The notes beneath the pieces are model-generated. The model worked only from the letters and a program-made list of their open reading frames with translations. It did no database searches and was not told the origin of the DNA. 60,996 bases of DNA from SAR202 cluster bacterium (GTDB lineage: Bacteria; Chloroflexota; Dehalococcoidia; UBA3495): NCBI GenBank assembly GCA_009392775.1, contig VFFT01000060.1, positions 1 to 60,996 on the forward strand. Reading direction: 5' to 3'. The translations under genes and the position numbers were made by a program. Shown here one piece after another: positions 52,253-60,996 of this stretch (positions are counted from its first letter, which is position 1; every line of letters begins with the position of its first letter).

Positions 52253-53662
52253 ATGTCACTGACACCAGAAAACAAGCGACTGTTTGCGCATCTTTTAAGA
52301 CGAGCGGGCCTGGGGGCCACTCGTGTCGAGGTAGAGCGGCTTTGCAACGGGACTTATGAAGCTGCTGTAGAGGAGCTACTTTATCCGGAACTTCATCCCA
52401 ATATGGATGACGATTTAATCCGGCGCTATCACGTAGACCAAAATAGCTTGATGCTGATTGAAAGTTCTCAGGCAAACTGGTTATATAAATTAGTAAACAG
52501 CCGCAGCCCTTTGGAAGAGAAAATGGCGTTGTTCTGGCATGGACTTTTCGCTACTGCATATGGAAAGCTCAATCACGCCAAAGCGGTGGTAAATCAAATC
52601 GATATGTTCAGACAATTTGGACTGGGCAATCTACGGGCAATACTTCTCGAACTCTCGAAAGATCCAGCGATGATTTTTTGGCTAGACAATAAAGATAACA
52701 AAATGGGGGCCCCCAACGAAAACTACGGTAGGGAACTGTTGGAGCTTTTCTCCATGGGCATTGGCCAGTACACCGAAGAAGATGTACAGAATTGCGCTAG
52801 ATCGTTCACTGGCTGGAGCATTAGAAACGCCGAATATATGAGTAGAAGGGCTGAAAGAGACTCGATATGGCCTTACGGGCGATTAGATTGGCAATTCGAA
52901 TACATACCTCAAAATCACGACGACGGCGTCAAAACATTCCTTGGACAAACTGGACGCTTTAACGGCGAGGATATATTGGATATGATTTGCTCTTCCCCTG
53001 CGACGGCGCGGTTCATATGCGAAAAGCTCTACCGCTACTTCGTATCTGATGCTATAGACGAGCGTTCGGTTGATGAATTGGCACGAGTATTTTTGAAATG
53101 TCATGGAGACATCCGACAGGTGCTTCGGGAACTATTCAACTCGGACTACTTTAAGTCAATTCATAATATCAGGTCTAAAGTGATGAGCCCAATTGAACTT
53201 GTTGTCCAGACCTGCAGGCTTGCAGAAAGCCACCAATTTCCAGATTGGACCATCGTCCTGACAGCCATGGATGTGAATTTTATGGGGCAGGAGATATTGA
53301 ATCCACCCACTGTCGAAGGGTGGCATACAGGATCAGAATGGATAGAAACCGGCAGTCTGGTTGAAAGACTTAACGCCTCGACAAAAGAAATCAGTAATAG
53401 CTCTCATCCAGGGATAAGATCCATTATAGATTTCGTACGCTCTTACGGCCCTACCATCGAACCTGAGACCTTAGTCCACAGTTGTCTTGAAGCGATGGCA
53501 GTATACGACATGCCGAGTAAGACCATTGAAACACTCGTTGAGTACGCTTCTAAATGGGGCAATCTTTCTTTCGCGCGGCCTGACTCTATACCCTGCTCAG
53601 AGCAGCGTGTAACGGAGTTACTCCAAATGATTGTATCTACGAGGGAATATCAGATGGCATAG
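52253..53662 (+). CDS. DUF1800-family protein
   Basis: The 469-residue protein fits DUF1800: LFAHLLRRAGLGATRVEVER, EEKMALFWHGLFATAYGKLN, NYGRELLELFSMGIGQYTEE and VKTFLGQTGRFNGEDILDMI, then PPTVEGWHTGSEWI. The function of this family is unknown; it often sits with DUF1501 proteins, but none is here. No signal peptide is visible. The ATG at 52253 follows CAGGAGC by about 6 nt. A longer frame to 52025 overlaps the PFK gene and is not used. The NHL propeller gene follows 40 bp later. Confidence 0.87.
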   Translation: MSLTPENKRLFAHLLRRAGLGATRVEVERLCNGTYEAAVEELLYPELHPNMDDDLIRRYHVDQNSLMLIESSQANWLYKLVNSRSPLEEKMALFWHGLFATAYGKLNHAKAVVNQIDMFRQFGLGNLRAILLELSKDPAMIFWLDNKDNKMGAPNENYGRELLELFSMGIGQYTEEDVQNCARSFTGWSIRNAEYMSRRAERDSIWPYGRLDWQFEYIPQNHDDGVKTFLGQTGRFNGEDILDMICSSPATARFICEKLYRYFVSDAIDERSVDELARVFLKCHGDIRQVLRELFNSDYFKSIHNIRSKVMSPIELVVQTCRLAESHQFPDWTIVLTAMDVNFMGQEILNPPTVEGWHTGSEWIETGSLVERLNASTKEISNSSHPGIRSIIDFVRSYGPTIEPETLVHSCLEAMAVYDMPSKTIETLVEYASKWGNLSFARPDSIPCSEQRVTELLQMIVSTREYQMA

Positions 53663-53702
53663 GATGCTTCTCTTGTATTGGCGCTAGTCGCTATAGGAAA
53701 TC

Positions 53703-54701
53703 ATGAAATCTGTTCTGGCATACAGTCACACAATAGGGTTCCTCTCCAACGAGGGAAGAGGATTTAATAACCCAATCGATATGTGCATCGGCCCTGACGG
53801 TCTACTCTACGTACTTAATCGAGCCGGGCCTGAAGTGGGCATACGACTTCCTTACAAGCGCGTAAGCGTCTGCACATCGGATGGGGAATATATTCGCGAG
53901 TTTGGCACAGGAGGAATACGACCGGGTGAATTCTGGTGGCCGAGTTCGATAGATTACACAGCATCGGGAGAGATTGTCATCGCTGATGAAGCCCTAGATC
54001 GGTTATCCTTCTTCACACCCGATGGGCAACTCACTCATCACTTTGGAGTGAGCGGGAGAGATGCTGGTCAACTGAATCGTCCTTCTTACGTTAAGTTCGC
54101 AAGTGATGGCACTCTATATGTATCCGACAGCATGAATCACAGGGTACAACTGTTTACTACTGAGGGTGAATACCTTGCCTCATGGGGAGGTATTGGCAAC
54201 CTCAACTTCCCGTGGGGGTTAGACTTACTAGGCTCTGACCTATTTGTGTGTGATTGGAGAGATGATTCAATTAAAGTACTAGACGGGGCCGGTGATATCA
54301 CAGCTACATTCGATAGCGAGCATACAGGTTTATACCGGCCCTCCCATATATTAGCCACAAACAGCGGGTACTCCATAGTCTCAGACTGGGGCAATAATAG
54401 AGTAGTCGTACTTGCTGGGTCAGACCCTGTACAACTCCTTTATGGCCAAGCCGAAGATTCGAAATGGGCCGAAGATTATCTACAGGCCAACCCGCAGGAG
54501 GCAGAGGCCCGCCTGTCCGCGAATCTATTACCGGATTTAACTGGCCGGCAAACTGCAAGAGGAGAACCGTCTGCGAACGTGGAAAGTTATTTCTGGGGAC
54601 CTACTGCAATTGAGTCAAATGATTTGGGAGATATCTTCATCGTAGATAGCTGCCGACATAGGCTCCAAGTTTACAGGGAGATCAGCTCCTCCAACGTATG
54701 A
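53703..54701 (+). CDS. NHL-repeat beta-propeller protein
   Basis: A 332-residue protein of about six NHL blades. Repeats with the typical L-Y-V-x-D-x-x-x-N-R-V pattern include GPDGLLYVLNRAG, IVIADEALDRLSFFTPDG, LYVSDSMNHRVQLFTTEG, LFVCDWRDDSIKVLDGAG, YSIVSDWGNNRVVVLAG and IFIVDSCRHRLQVYREI. No signal peptide is clear, so it may be cytoplasmic. Propellers of this type bind peptides, RNA or small ligands, or act as lyases or hydrolases. It is in the DUF1800 transcript, 40 bp away, and converges on the CMD-like gene. Confidence 0.9.
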   Translation: MKSVLAYSHTIGFLSNEGRGFNNPIDMCIGPDGLLYVLNRAGPEVGIRLPYKRVSVCTSDGEYIREFGTGGIRPGEFWWPSSIDYTASGEIVIADEALDRLSFFTPDGQLTHHFGVSGRDAGQLNRPSYVKFASDGTLYVSDSMNHRVQLFTTEGEYLASWGGIGNLNFPWGLDLLGSDLFVCDWRDDSIKVLDGAGDITATFDSEHTGLYRPSHILATNSGYSIVSDWGNNRVVVLAGSDPVQLLYGQAEDSKWAEDYLQANPQEAEARLSANLLPDLTGRQTARGEPSANVESYFWGPTAIESNDLGDIFIVDSCRHRLQVYREISSSNV

Positions 54702-54741
54702 TCACAGTATGCACTATGTTAGGCCCCCATAGACTCTTCGA

Positions 54742-55296
54742 TTAGACAGGCAACAAAGGTTCAGACCGATCTGGCAGCAAATTCGTGTCAAACGCGTTTA
54801 TGGTCATAGCGAGCATAGAGTACTGACCAATTATCATGGTAAGCTCAATTAGACCCTGTCGTCCGAACTGCTCAAGAGCCATCTGATATGAGCCTCTACT
54901 AGCGTAATGATTTTGTATCAACGAGCGAGCATAGTTGACGATTGCTTCTTCATCAGCAGGTAAGTCAAATAGTTCTTCCTCCTCTCGAAGCGCGTCAACT
55001 GTATCATCGTCGACCCCGGCCTCGCGAGCTGATCCGGCATGTGCATTCCAAATATGCTGGCAATCCATCTCTCTGGCCGTTACTATCATCGCGAATTCTT
55101 GCGCTTTTTTCGGGAGTGACGAATCATCGCGAAGATAATTATTGAGAGCGGTGTTGCGTTTAGATAACTCTGGTACGTGAGCCAGCACGGACCCAGGTCC
55201 GTAGTGAGGAGCCTCTCCGTTTGCGAACAATTCATCAAACACCACCGCCTGATGAGATGGTACAGTATCCCTGGTAGCCACTGGAATTCTTGCCAT
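54742..55296 (-). CDS. CMD/AhpD-like family protein
   Basis: The 184-residue protein is a paralogue of the one at 33664: MARIPVATRDTVPSHQAVVF, EFAMIVTAREMDCQHIWNAH, AREAGVDDDTVDALREEEEL and ELTMIIGQYSMLAMTINAFD. It has a single Cys in the active helix, not CxxC. AAGGAGGGTTAT precedes the ATG, a strong ribosome binding site. Decarboxylase or isomerase function is more likely than peroxide reduction. Upstream, 113 bp away, lies an RraA-like gene on the same strand. Confidence 0.9.
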   Translation of the reverse strand: MARIPVATRDTVPSHQAVVFDELFANGEAPHYGPGSVLAHVPELSKRNTALNNYLRDDSSLPKKAQEFAMIVTAREMDCQHIWNAHAGSAREAGVDDDTVDALREEEELFDLPADEEAIVNYARSLIQNHYASRGSYQMALEQFGRQGLIELTMIIGQYSMLAMTINAFDTNLLPDRSEPLLPV

Positions 55297-55409
55297 ATAA
55301 CCCTCCTTGCAAACCTAACTATTAATTATTTTTATGAATAAGCATATTTCGACGTAACCCTAACATTAACCACCACAGTCCTAATTTACAAGCTTACATC
55401 TCAACTCTA

Positions 55410-56132
55410 CTATTGATACCGGTCTTTTCCTGTTTTTTCCTTAAATAATTCCCAAGTCGTATCGTTGAACGGATAGTACTTTCCTGGCGAGCACTTTTCG
55501 AGCTTCAACTGGGCCTTTATTACTTCTTCCACTTCCTCCCGTTCGTGTGCAATTCTGATGACTTCGTCTACCATTGATGATGCTATTACTACGACCCCAT
55601 CATCATCCCCTATAATAGCGTCACCGGGCCTAACCAATACGCCGCCACACTGGATAGCTTCATTAACTTCCCACGGCCAAAATTCTGCAGGCCCTTGTTT
55701 GGCAGTAGCAGCAGCAGAATACACTGGAAACCCGTAATCCTTCAAAGATGCTGTGTCCCTGACAGCTCCATCCGTTACCAGTCCACCTACTTGCCGTTGG
55801 AACAACCTATAGAATTTTATGTCCCCCCCAATTGAGCTGTACTGCCATCCCATAGCATCAATTACTAGGACTTCGCCAGGCCCGCACAATTCAAAGGCTA
55901 CATATTCGGCAGACTGCTCGGCTTTCGGTTTATCTGCAGCTAAATCAGGACGGTGTGGTACGAAGCGCAAAGTCACTGCTCGACCAGCAAGCTTCTGTCC
56001 AGCCTGTAATGGTAATGCCCCCTCAATCATACTCATTGGCCAATTCATCACCCAAAGTGCGTCAATCAACGTCTGCGTCGGGATCGCGCTCAGGATTTGA
56101 AGTTTTTCATCTGATACAGGTTGGTTCGGCAT
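55410..56132 (-). CDS. RraA-like family protein (HMG aldolase type)
   Basis: A 240-residue protein of the RraA family. It has the shared core GPGEVLVIDAMGWQ, GGLVTDGAVRDTASLKDYGF and VRPGDAIIGDDDGVVVIAS, with the Arg in AVRD and Asp pair used for metal binding in aldolase relatives. Such proteins are mostly 4-hydroxy-4-methyl-2-oxoglutarate/oxaloacetate aldolases that yield pyruvate from aromatic breakdown. The ATG at 56132 follows GGAGG by 8 nt. The aldolase role is more likely than regulation of RNase E, since no E. coli-type setting is present. Confidence 0.87.
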   Translation of the reverse strand: MPNQPVSDEKLQILSAIPTQTLIDALWVMNWPMSMIEGALPLQAGQKLAGRAVTLRFVPHRPDLAADKPKAEQSAEYVAFELCGPGEVLVIDAMGWQYSSIGGDIKFYRLFQRQVGGLVTDGAVRDTASLKDYGFPVYSAAATAKQGPAEFWPWEVNEAIQCGGVLVRPGDAIIGDDDGVVVIASSMVDEVIRIAHEREEVEEVIKAQLKLEKCSPGKYYPFNDTTWELFKEKTGKDRYQ

Positions 56133-56265
56133 TGAGGTTCCTCCAGTGTTGTTATAGAATCGCCGCGTTATTATATGATTGATCAGCTGAAGAATATAGG
56201 GTTTCTAGTGGTCCTACCGCCCGCTGATAGACCGCGCGCACGTTTTCCCTGGGGCTGACGCATAG

Positions 56266-56271
56266 TATAAT
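56266..56271 (+). promoter_or_regulatory. candidate -10 box for the tyrA-gmk-lipA run
   Basis: A perfect TATAAT lies about 68 bp upstream of tyrA, with TTTTCC as a poor -35. The 16-nt motif AACAGAATCCTAACAG begins 10 nt later at 56281 and is also found after the -10 at 29580. Confidence 0.4.
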
Positions 56272-56339
56272 ATTATGATCAACAGAATCCTAACAGTTAT
56301 GCTGAAAAACATTCTCTCAGCACATCAACTCGGAGGCGT

Positions 56340-57350
56340 ATGCCAACAATTTCAATAATCGGTACGGGCCTAATGGGCACTTCGCTAGCCCTTGCTCTCA
56401 GAGGTTCGGCACTGCGAGACCTCACTATTATCGGCACCGATCTGGAGCATGCTTCGCGCACAGGAGCACAGAAATCGGGAGCATTCGACCACGTTGAGAA
56501 CCGGCTTATCCCTGCGGTAGACACCGCAGACATTGTAGTATTGGCCACACCATTAATGGCAATGGAAGCCTTATTGGAAGTAATCGGACCAGAACTACCA
56601 GATGACTGCGTGGTTACGGATGTAGGTAGTTCAAAAGCTATAGTACTGAAATGGGCCGAAGAACATCTTCCAGATCGTGTCAATTTCGTCGCAGGTCACC
56701 CAATGGCTGGGAGTGAGGCATCTGGCCCGTTAAACGCGGATGCCAACCTTTTCGCTAATAAAGTCTACTGCGTGATCCCTAGCCGTAACGCTACCGAGCG
56801 AGCAGTGTCAGAGGTAACCACAATGGTAGAGGCTGTAGGAGCCAAACCTCTCTTTATAGGAGCAGAAGAACACGATAGTTTTGTTGCGGCCGCAAGTCAT
56901 CTCCCATTCATTTTATCCGTAGCGCTAGTAGGGTGTACTTCCAAGAGCCCGAATTGGCAAGAGATATCTGAGTTGGCAGCTTCGGGTTATCGTGATATCA
57001 GCAGACTAGCGTCGGGGGACGTTACAATGCATAGAGATATCTGTCATGGAAACTCGGAACCCATAGTCGGGTGGATAGACGCTGCTATTCAAGAACTACA
57101 AGAATATCGGTCTATTCTTGCTGATCCAGGATCACTGGAGTCCGGTACTCTGGAAAATCTATTCCAACAAGCTAAAACGGCCCGCACTCAATGGATGGCG
57201 GGTAGCGTCCAGCAGGATAACCGCATCATTAGCCCGCAAACTGAAATGCCCACGTTCGGTGATGGTATGGCTCAAATGTTCTTTGGGAGGCAAGGTACCC
57301 GCTTGCGAAAGTTAATGAGCGGTTGGGGCGACAGTAGAGAAAAAAAATAA
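56340..57350 (+). CDS. tyrA: prephenate dehydrogenase
   Basis: A 336-residue NAD(P)-dependent prephenate dehydrogenase of tyrosine synthesis. It has a Rossmann start ISIIGTGLMGTSLALALRGS, the segment ADIVVLATPLMAMEALLEVI, CVVTDVGSSKAIVLKWAEEH and the signature VAGHPMAGSEASGP that binds prephenate, then SFVAAASHLPFILSVAL. GGAGG lies 6 nt before the ATG. No chorismate mutase or ACT domain is fused. The gmk and lipA genes follow with gaps of 46 bp and an overlap, so this may be a small housekeeping operon. Confidence 0.92.
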   Translation: MPTISIIGTGLMGTSLALALRGSALRDLTIIGTDLEHASRTGAQKSGAFDHVENRLIPAVDTADIVVLATPLMAMEALLEVIGPELPDDCVVTDVGSSKAIVLKWAEEHLPDRVNFVAGHPMAGSEASGPLNADANLFANKVYCVIPSRNATERAVSEVTTMVEAVGAKPLFIGAEEHDSFVAAASHLPFILSVALVGCTSKSPNWQEISELAASGYRDISRLASGDVTMHRDICHGNSEPIVGWIDAAIQELQEYRSILADPGSLESGTLENLFQQAKTARTQWMAGSVQQDNRIISPQTEMPTFGDGMAQMFFGRQGTRLRKLMSGWGDSREKK

Positions 57351-57396
57351 CCTAAAAGACCCGTTGCTATATATATTTTGAAGCATGTGATTTTAT

Positions 57397-58017
57397 ATGA
57401 CGGATATCCCAGAAGCTAATCCCGCAATTCCTCTTGTAGCCATTATTTCAGGTCCGTCTGGAGTAGGTAAGGATACTGTTATCAACGAACTACGAAAATT
57501 GGACAGACCCTGGCATTTCCCGGTTACAGCCACTACGCGTGAATTAAGATCCGGAGAACAAGATGGAAGAGACTACCACTTCTTAACACGAGAAGCTTTT
57601 CTGCGAAAGGTGGAGAGGGCAGAGTTCCTAGAACACGCAGAAGTCTATGGAAACTTTTATGGCGTGCCGAGATCAGAGGTCAGAGATAGTCTGAAAGCAG
57701 GAAAAGATGTTATCCTGAAGATAGACGTGCAAGGAGCGGCAACTATCAAAGAAATTATTCCTGAAGCCATCTTAATTTTCATAATTGCCGAATCCAGATC
57801 AGGCCTTATTTTACGGTTATCGCAACGCCAAACAGAGTCACCAGAAGACCTCCAAAGACGAATTGACACTGCGGAAGAAGAATTAGGTAGAATCTCCGAG
57901 TTTGAATATCGCGTAATCAATATAGAAGGAGATGTCCAACACGCCGTGACCACTATTGACTCAATTCTATGCGCGGAGAAGGCGAGGCTGACGCCTCGTA
58001 TAGCTGAGCTATTATGA
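57397..58017 (+). CDS. gmk: guanylate kinase
   Basis: The 206-residue product is a standard guanylate kinase that converts GMP and ATP to GDP and ADP. It has P-loop SGPSGVGKDTVINEL (usual GKGT has Asp for the third Gly), the GMP-site segment TATTRELRSGEQDGRDYHFL and the Asp-rich helix VILKIDVQGAATIKE. The length fits the family. Its stop codon overlaps the lipA start (ATGA), so translation is coupled. The promoter is probably that of tyrA. Confidence 0.94.
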   Translation: MTDIPEANPAIPLVAIISGPSGVGKDTVINELRKLDRPWHFPVTATTRELRSGEQDGRDYHFLTREAFLRKVERAEFLEHAEVYGNFYGVPRSEVRDSLKAGKDVILKIDVQGAATIKEIIPEAILIFIIAESRSGLILRLSQRQTESPEDLQRRIDTAEEELGRISEFEYRVINIEGDVQHAVTTIDSILCAEKARLTPRIAELL

Positions 58018-58922
58018 CAGAAGCCAAGATTCCCAATACCCAACCCGATGAACCAAGGCCCCGACTTCCAGATTGGCTGAAGGTCCGAATGCCAGGTGGT
58101 CCGCGGTACATCGAGTTACAGAACTTGATGCGATCTAAGAATCTGCATACCGTATGCGAAGAAGCACATTGCCCGAACATCGGAGAATGCTGGGAACGTG
58201 GGACAGCCACGTTCATGATACTAGGAGATATCTGCACACGGGCGTGCAGATATTGCGCTGTAACCACGGGAAAACCTTTCCAAGTGGATCCCTTAGAACC
58301 TATTCGGCTCGCCCAGACCGCAAAAGACATGCAGTTGGAGTATTGTGTGATCACGTCCGTAAATAGGGATGATCTGGAAGATGGTGGAGCGAGTATATTT
58401 GCTGAATGTATCGAAAGAGTTCATAAGGCTCTTCCAAGTTGCAAAGTGGAAGTGCTTATTCCAGATTTCATGGGGTTGGTCGAACCACTTGCCACAGTAT
58501 TAACTGCCGAACCCGATGTCTTAAATCACAATATTGAATCGACACGCACTATCTTTCGACTGGTCCGTCCTAAAGGTAACTACGACCAATCTCTGGAACT
58601 CATGGTTAATTCTAAACGATTAGCACCGTCTATTCCTACCAAGTCCGGCATAATCGTCGGAATGGGAGAGGACATCTCAGAAGTGATCGAAACAATGCGA
58701 GATCTCCGAGCGGTTGACTGTGATTTATTGACGATTGGCCAATATCTACGACCATCCCAGCAGCACATCCGGATGGACCGCTTTTATACACCTGCTGAGT
58801 TCGAATTTCTGCGAGGTGAGGGAGTTAGCATGGGATTCAAACATGTCGCTTCTGGGCCACTTGTCAGAAGTTCCTATCATGCAGACGAGCAGCATAGAAG
58901 CGCCACATTGCAACCCAGATAA
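58014..58922 (+). CDS. lipA: lipoyl synthase
   Basis: A 302-residue radical-SAM lipoyl synthase, which inserts two sulfur atoms into protein-bound octanoyl chains. The first iron-sulfur cluster Cys set is in CEEAHCPNIGECWERG and the radical SAM cysteines are in CTRACRYCAVTTGKP. ITSVNRDDLEDGGASIFAEC and FKHVASGPLVRSSYHADEQH, the C-terminal segment with the R-S-S-Y motif, are present. The start overlaps gmk. No lipB lies in the window. Confidence 0.95.
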   Translation: MTEAKIPNTQPDEPRPRLPDWLKVRMPGGPRYIELQNLMRSKNLHTVCEEAHCPNIGECWERGTATFMILGDICTRACRYCAVTTGKPFQVDPLEPIRLAQTAKDMQLEYCVITSVNRDDLEDGGASIFAECIERVHKALPSCKVEVLIPDFMGLVEPLATVLTAEPDVLNHNIESTRTIFRLVRPKGNYDQSLELMVNSKRLAPSIPTKSGIIVGMGEDISEVIETMRDLRAVDCDLLTIGQYLRPSQQHIRMDRFYTPAEFEFLRGEGVSMGFKHVASGPLVRSSYHADEQHRSATLQPR

Positions 58923-58929
58923 GGATGCG

Positions 58930-59571
58930 TTAACTGTGAATCAGCGAGTCGAGGATGTCAGCCGGCTGCTGAAATACGTACTCGGACTCTGATCTTAGTC
59001 CATTAGCATTCAGGGATGCCCACATTGCGGCCCCAAAGTCTATTCCTGCCGATTTTGCGCACTGTAAATCCGATACGGAATCACCGACGTAAAGCACCTG
59101 TCCTGAGGTCAGTCCCAAGATGTCGCAGACTTCATATAATCTACTAGGAGACGGCTTGTATTCTCTTCCTGAGTTAAGGAAGGAGATGTATTGAAAATGA
59201 TTTTGTATTCCTGAGATATCAACTTCCAATTCGCCGAAGACTTGCCTCTTGTCAGACAAAATTGCCATCGTTAATCCCTGATCGGATAACACACCTATAG
59301 TGGGTAGAACCCCATCGTACAAGTGACCCTTTTGTTGGACCAGCGCATGATACATACCCATGTAAACAGGGAGGATACGGTCGATCGGAAGGGTTAAAAC
59401 GTGTTCTAGATGAGTTAAAAATGGAGTACCATATGCGTCGGCCACAACGTTCGGCTCGGGAGGCACAACTTGAAGAACGTCCGCCGTATACTTCAATAAC
59501 CAAATGTGGAGGTCCCAACTGTTCCATAATGTCAGATCCCAATCAAATATGATGGCTGATTTAGTTTTCAT
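58930..59571 (-). CDS. HAD-family hydrolase (phosphoglycolate phosphatase-like)
   Basis: A 213-residue HAD protein with a helical cap (residues 20-85). Motif I is IIFDWDLTLWNSWDLH with the nucleophile and acid Asp, motif II is ILSDKRQVFGE, motif III includes the Lys in REYKPSPSRLYEV, and motif IV is LYVGDSVSDLQCAKSAGI. It is similar to phosphoglycolate phosphatases, but specificity cannot be fixed. It converges on lipA, 8 bp between stops. Confidence 0.9.
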   Translation of the reverse strand: MKTKSAIIFDWDLTLWNSWDLHIWLLKYTADVLQVVPPEPNVVADAYGTPFLTHLEHVLTLPIDRILPVYMGMYHALVQQKGHLYDGVLPTIGVLSDQGLTMAILSDKRQVFGELEVDISGIQNHFQYISFLNSGREYKPSPSRLYEVCDILGLTSGQVLYVGDSVSDLQCAKSAGIDFGAAMWASLNANGLRSESEYVFQQPADILDSLIHS

Positions 59572-59603
59572 AAGGTTATAACAGATTCGTATGCTGACTC
59601 GTT

Positions 59604-60371
59604 CTAATCACATGCCTCGGGTTGCACCGTGGTTCCTCTGTTGGGAGCTAATGCCACATCCACTGAAAAGGTGCTGCCCATTTGGTCAAGGACTCCAGTG
59701 AATTTAATCGATGGAGCCTCGACAAGATACTCTATTTCATCCTGATTAATAATTTTAAATGGGCGATCATGTCCCGGATAAATAGTATCGCTCTCCGCGA
59801 TAATATTTCGTATACTCTCTCTTGCCTCTGATTCACTCCAGAAAACCAGAGCTGGAGTACCACGATGCAAGGCACCTGCGTCAGAAAACGCATCACCTCC
59901 AATACAAACCGGCCCTTGTTCGGTGTCAACCACTACACTGATATGACCTCTAGTGTGGCCAGGTGTTTCAATAACCTTTACTCCAGGTTCTAATACCGTC
60001 TCACTATCGACCTCTAATACATTTTGTCCAGATAAGGTTTCAGCGAAGTACCGCGCTGTAGCGTGGTCACTAGGCCGAGGGTTCTTAGAATACTCCAGCT
60101 CTTTAGCGTGAATCACAATCTCTGCGTTTGGAAACATATCGGTATTCTGTGAGTGGTCCCAATGAGCATGAGTAAGAATCACTCTTCCGATATCATCCAA
60201 CGAAAGACCGATATCCTCCAGAGCATTTTTCAATATGACTCGGCGTCCAAAATGTGCGACATCTACTAGGGTTAGGACCTCTCCCTCTATTAGCGCCACT
60301 GTGGATAAACCAAGTCCTGTTTGATCTGAATTAAAGGTGTACCCTGACAGGACAATTTTGATTTCTGGCAT
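59604..60371 (-). CDS. metallo-beta-lactamase-fold hydrolase
   Basis: A 255-residue MBL protein with metal motif HAHWDH in RVILTHAHWDHSQNTDMF, the third His in ETPGHTRGHISVVV, the bridging Asp in CIGGDAFSDAG and the last His in YPGHDRPF. It resembles N-acyl homoserine lactonases and related hydrolases, but lacks a specific signature. It is divergent from the amidohydrolase at 60440. The HAD gene follows by 32 bp on the same strand, and may share a transcript. Confidence 0.9.
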   Translation of the reverse strand: MPEIKIVLSGYTFNSDQTGLGLSTVALIEGEVLTLVDVAHFGRRVILKNALEDIGLSLDDIGRVILTHAHWDHSQNTDMFPNAEIVIHAKELEYSKNPRPSDHATARYFAETLSGQNVLEVDSETVLEPGVKVIETPGHTRGHISVVVDTEQGPVCIGGDAFSDAGALHRGTPALVFWSESEARESIRNIIAESDTIYPGHDRPFKIINQDEIEYLVEAPSIKFTGVLDQMGSTFSVDVALAPNRGTTVQPEACD

Positions 60372-60439
60372 TCTAATCTTCTCCAGGACGATGATAAAAT
60401 CATAGTATCAGGTTCTCAAGATAGTAGCGAGTATAGATA

Positions 60440-60996
60440 ATGGAACAGTCAGTCGACATGGTAATGCTAAACGGCAATTTCATGACCAATGAAACAGGGC
60501 AGGATCTACACACAGCCATTGCCATATCGAATAGTAGAATAGTCGCGGTAGGCGACGGGAAAGATATCCAATCGTTTATATCGGGCAGAACCAGAGTGAT
60601 TGACTGTAAACAGTTTTTAGTGATACCTGGCTTTATAGATGCTCATATGCACCCATTTTCGATAGCCAGGAACACCACTAGTGTCAACTGTGCTCACAAT
60701 AATACTAACTCTGTAACCGGGCTGGTTGATCTCCTTCGTGTCAAGGCTTCTGAAACCCGATTGAATGAATGGATTCTGGGGCACGGCTACGATGAGGCAC
60801 TAGTGGAACCTCCACAGAAACTCGACCGTTCTGAATTGGATCTTGTCTCGTGTGACCACCCTATAAAACTTACTGATAGGTCTGGTCACATAACAGTGTT
60901 AAACAGCAAAGCGATGCAGCTTGCTAATATCAATGCTGAAACCCTGGATCCTATGTCGGGTATTATCTTCCGATATGATGGTTCAACTACCCCAAG
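60440..60996 (+). CDS. YtcJ-like amidohydrolase, cut by the window end
   Basis: The frame from the ATG at 60440 runs off the end without a stop, giving 185 residues. It begins VDMVMLNGNFMTNETGQDLH, IAISNSRIVAVGDGKDIQSF and VIPGFIDAHMHPFSIARN, where H-x-H is the first metal pair. ILGHGYDEALVEPP, LDRSELDLVSCDHPIKL and TDRSGHITVLNSKAMQLA are the classic YtcJ-type segments. YtcJ-like amidohydrolases hydrolyse amides or esters in the cytoplasm; the substrate is unknown. No clear ribosome site is seen. The rest of the gene lies beyond this window. Confidence 0.9.
   Translation, partial: MEQSVDMVMLNGNFMTNETGQDLHTAIAISNSRIVAVGDGKDIQSFISGRTRVIDCKQFLVIPGFIDAHMHPFSIARNTTSVNCAHNNTNSVTGLVDLLRVKASETRLNEWILGHGYDEALVEPPQKLDRSELDLVSCDHPIKLTDRSGHITVLNSKAMQLANINAETLDPMSGIIFRYDGSTTP

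Overview
The window looks like chromosomal DNA of an uncultured marine bacterium close to the SAR202 clade (Chloroflexota). That placement is inference. It rests on three flavin/F420-dependent luciferase-like oxidoreductases, two CaiB/BaiF CoA-transferases, two GMC oxidoreductases, three ThDP enzymes, several carboxymuconolactone-decarboxylase-like proteins, lactonases and amidohydrolases packed together, at a GC content in the mid-40s by eye. I see no rRNA, tRNA, CRISPR array, insertion sequence or phage gene.

The most important observation is that three genes appear broken by a TGA but read as intact selenoproteins. (1) Minus strand, 5352-7070: a UGSC-type protein with Sec in H-U-G-G-C-T. 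(2) Plus strand, 7992-8363: a rhodanese whose catalytic Cys is Sec. (3) Plus strand, 44696-45457: a glutaredoxin-like domain with a U-x-x-C centre fused to a DinB/BstA-like domain. Each TGA is followed, 17-23 nt later, by a perfect 6-7 bp hairpin, as expected of a bacterial SECIS element. No selA, selB, selC or selD gene lies in the window, so the decoding machinery must be elsewhere.

Layout. 0.2-7 kb: an LLM oxidoreductase, then on the minus strand a class-3 lipase lipoprotein, a CapA-type phosphatase, a Gfo/Idh/MocA dehydrogenase and the UGSC selenoprotein. 7-17 kb: a GNAT acetyltransferase, the Sec-rhodanese, a penicillin-acylase-like Ntn hydrolase, two convergent ThDP enzymes separated by a strong bidirectional terminator, a small protein, an MFS exporter and a CNNM/CorC-type membrane protein. 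17-22 kb: a 490-bp non-coding stretch with two hairpins and a promoter, then a DUF35/thiolase-like pair, a mini-HAD and two CoA-transferases. 22.6-24 kb: an isolated, divergent dnaA. 24-29.4 kb: a minus-strand operon of LLM, GMC, ThDP and acyl-CoA-dehydrogenase-like flavin enzymes. 29.6-32.5 kb: an unknown protein, an alpha/beta hydrolase and a 14-TM MFS exporter. 32.5-43.6 kb: a catabolic cluster (PTE-like lactonase, AhpD-like protein, ACMSD-like amidohydrolase, GMC, FAH, two tandem double-CMD proteins, MmgE/PrpD, RhaD-SDR fusion, SDR). 43.7-46.3 kb: PAC2 protein, Sec-glutaredoxin/DinB fusion and an SDR without its catalytic Tyr. 46-56 kb: MBL hydrolase, SRPBCC, LLM, TlpA lipoprotein, a B12-binding/radical-SAM-like protein lacking the cluster cysteines, a PFK, DUF1800, NHL propeller, AhpD-like and RraA-like proteins. 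56.3-59 kb: the housekeeping run tyrA-gmk-lipA. 59-61 kb: HAD, MBL hydrolase and a YtcJ-like amidohydrolase cut by the window end.

Taken together the genes suggest a heterotroph that oxidises and cleaves alcohols, lactones, ring-cleavage products and 2-oxo acids, with selenium-based thiol chemistry. Substrates cannot be named from sequence alone.
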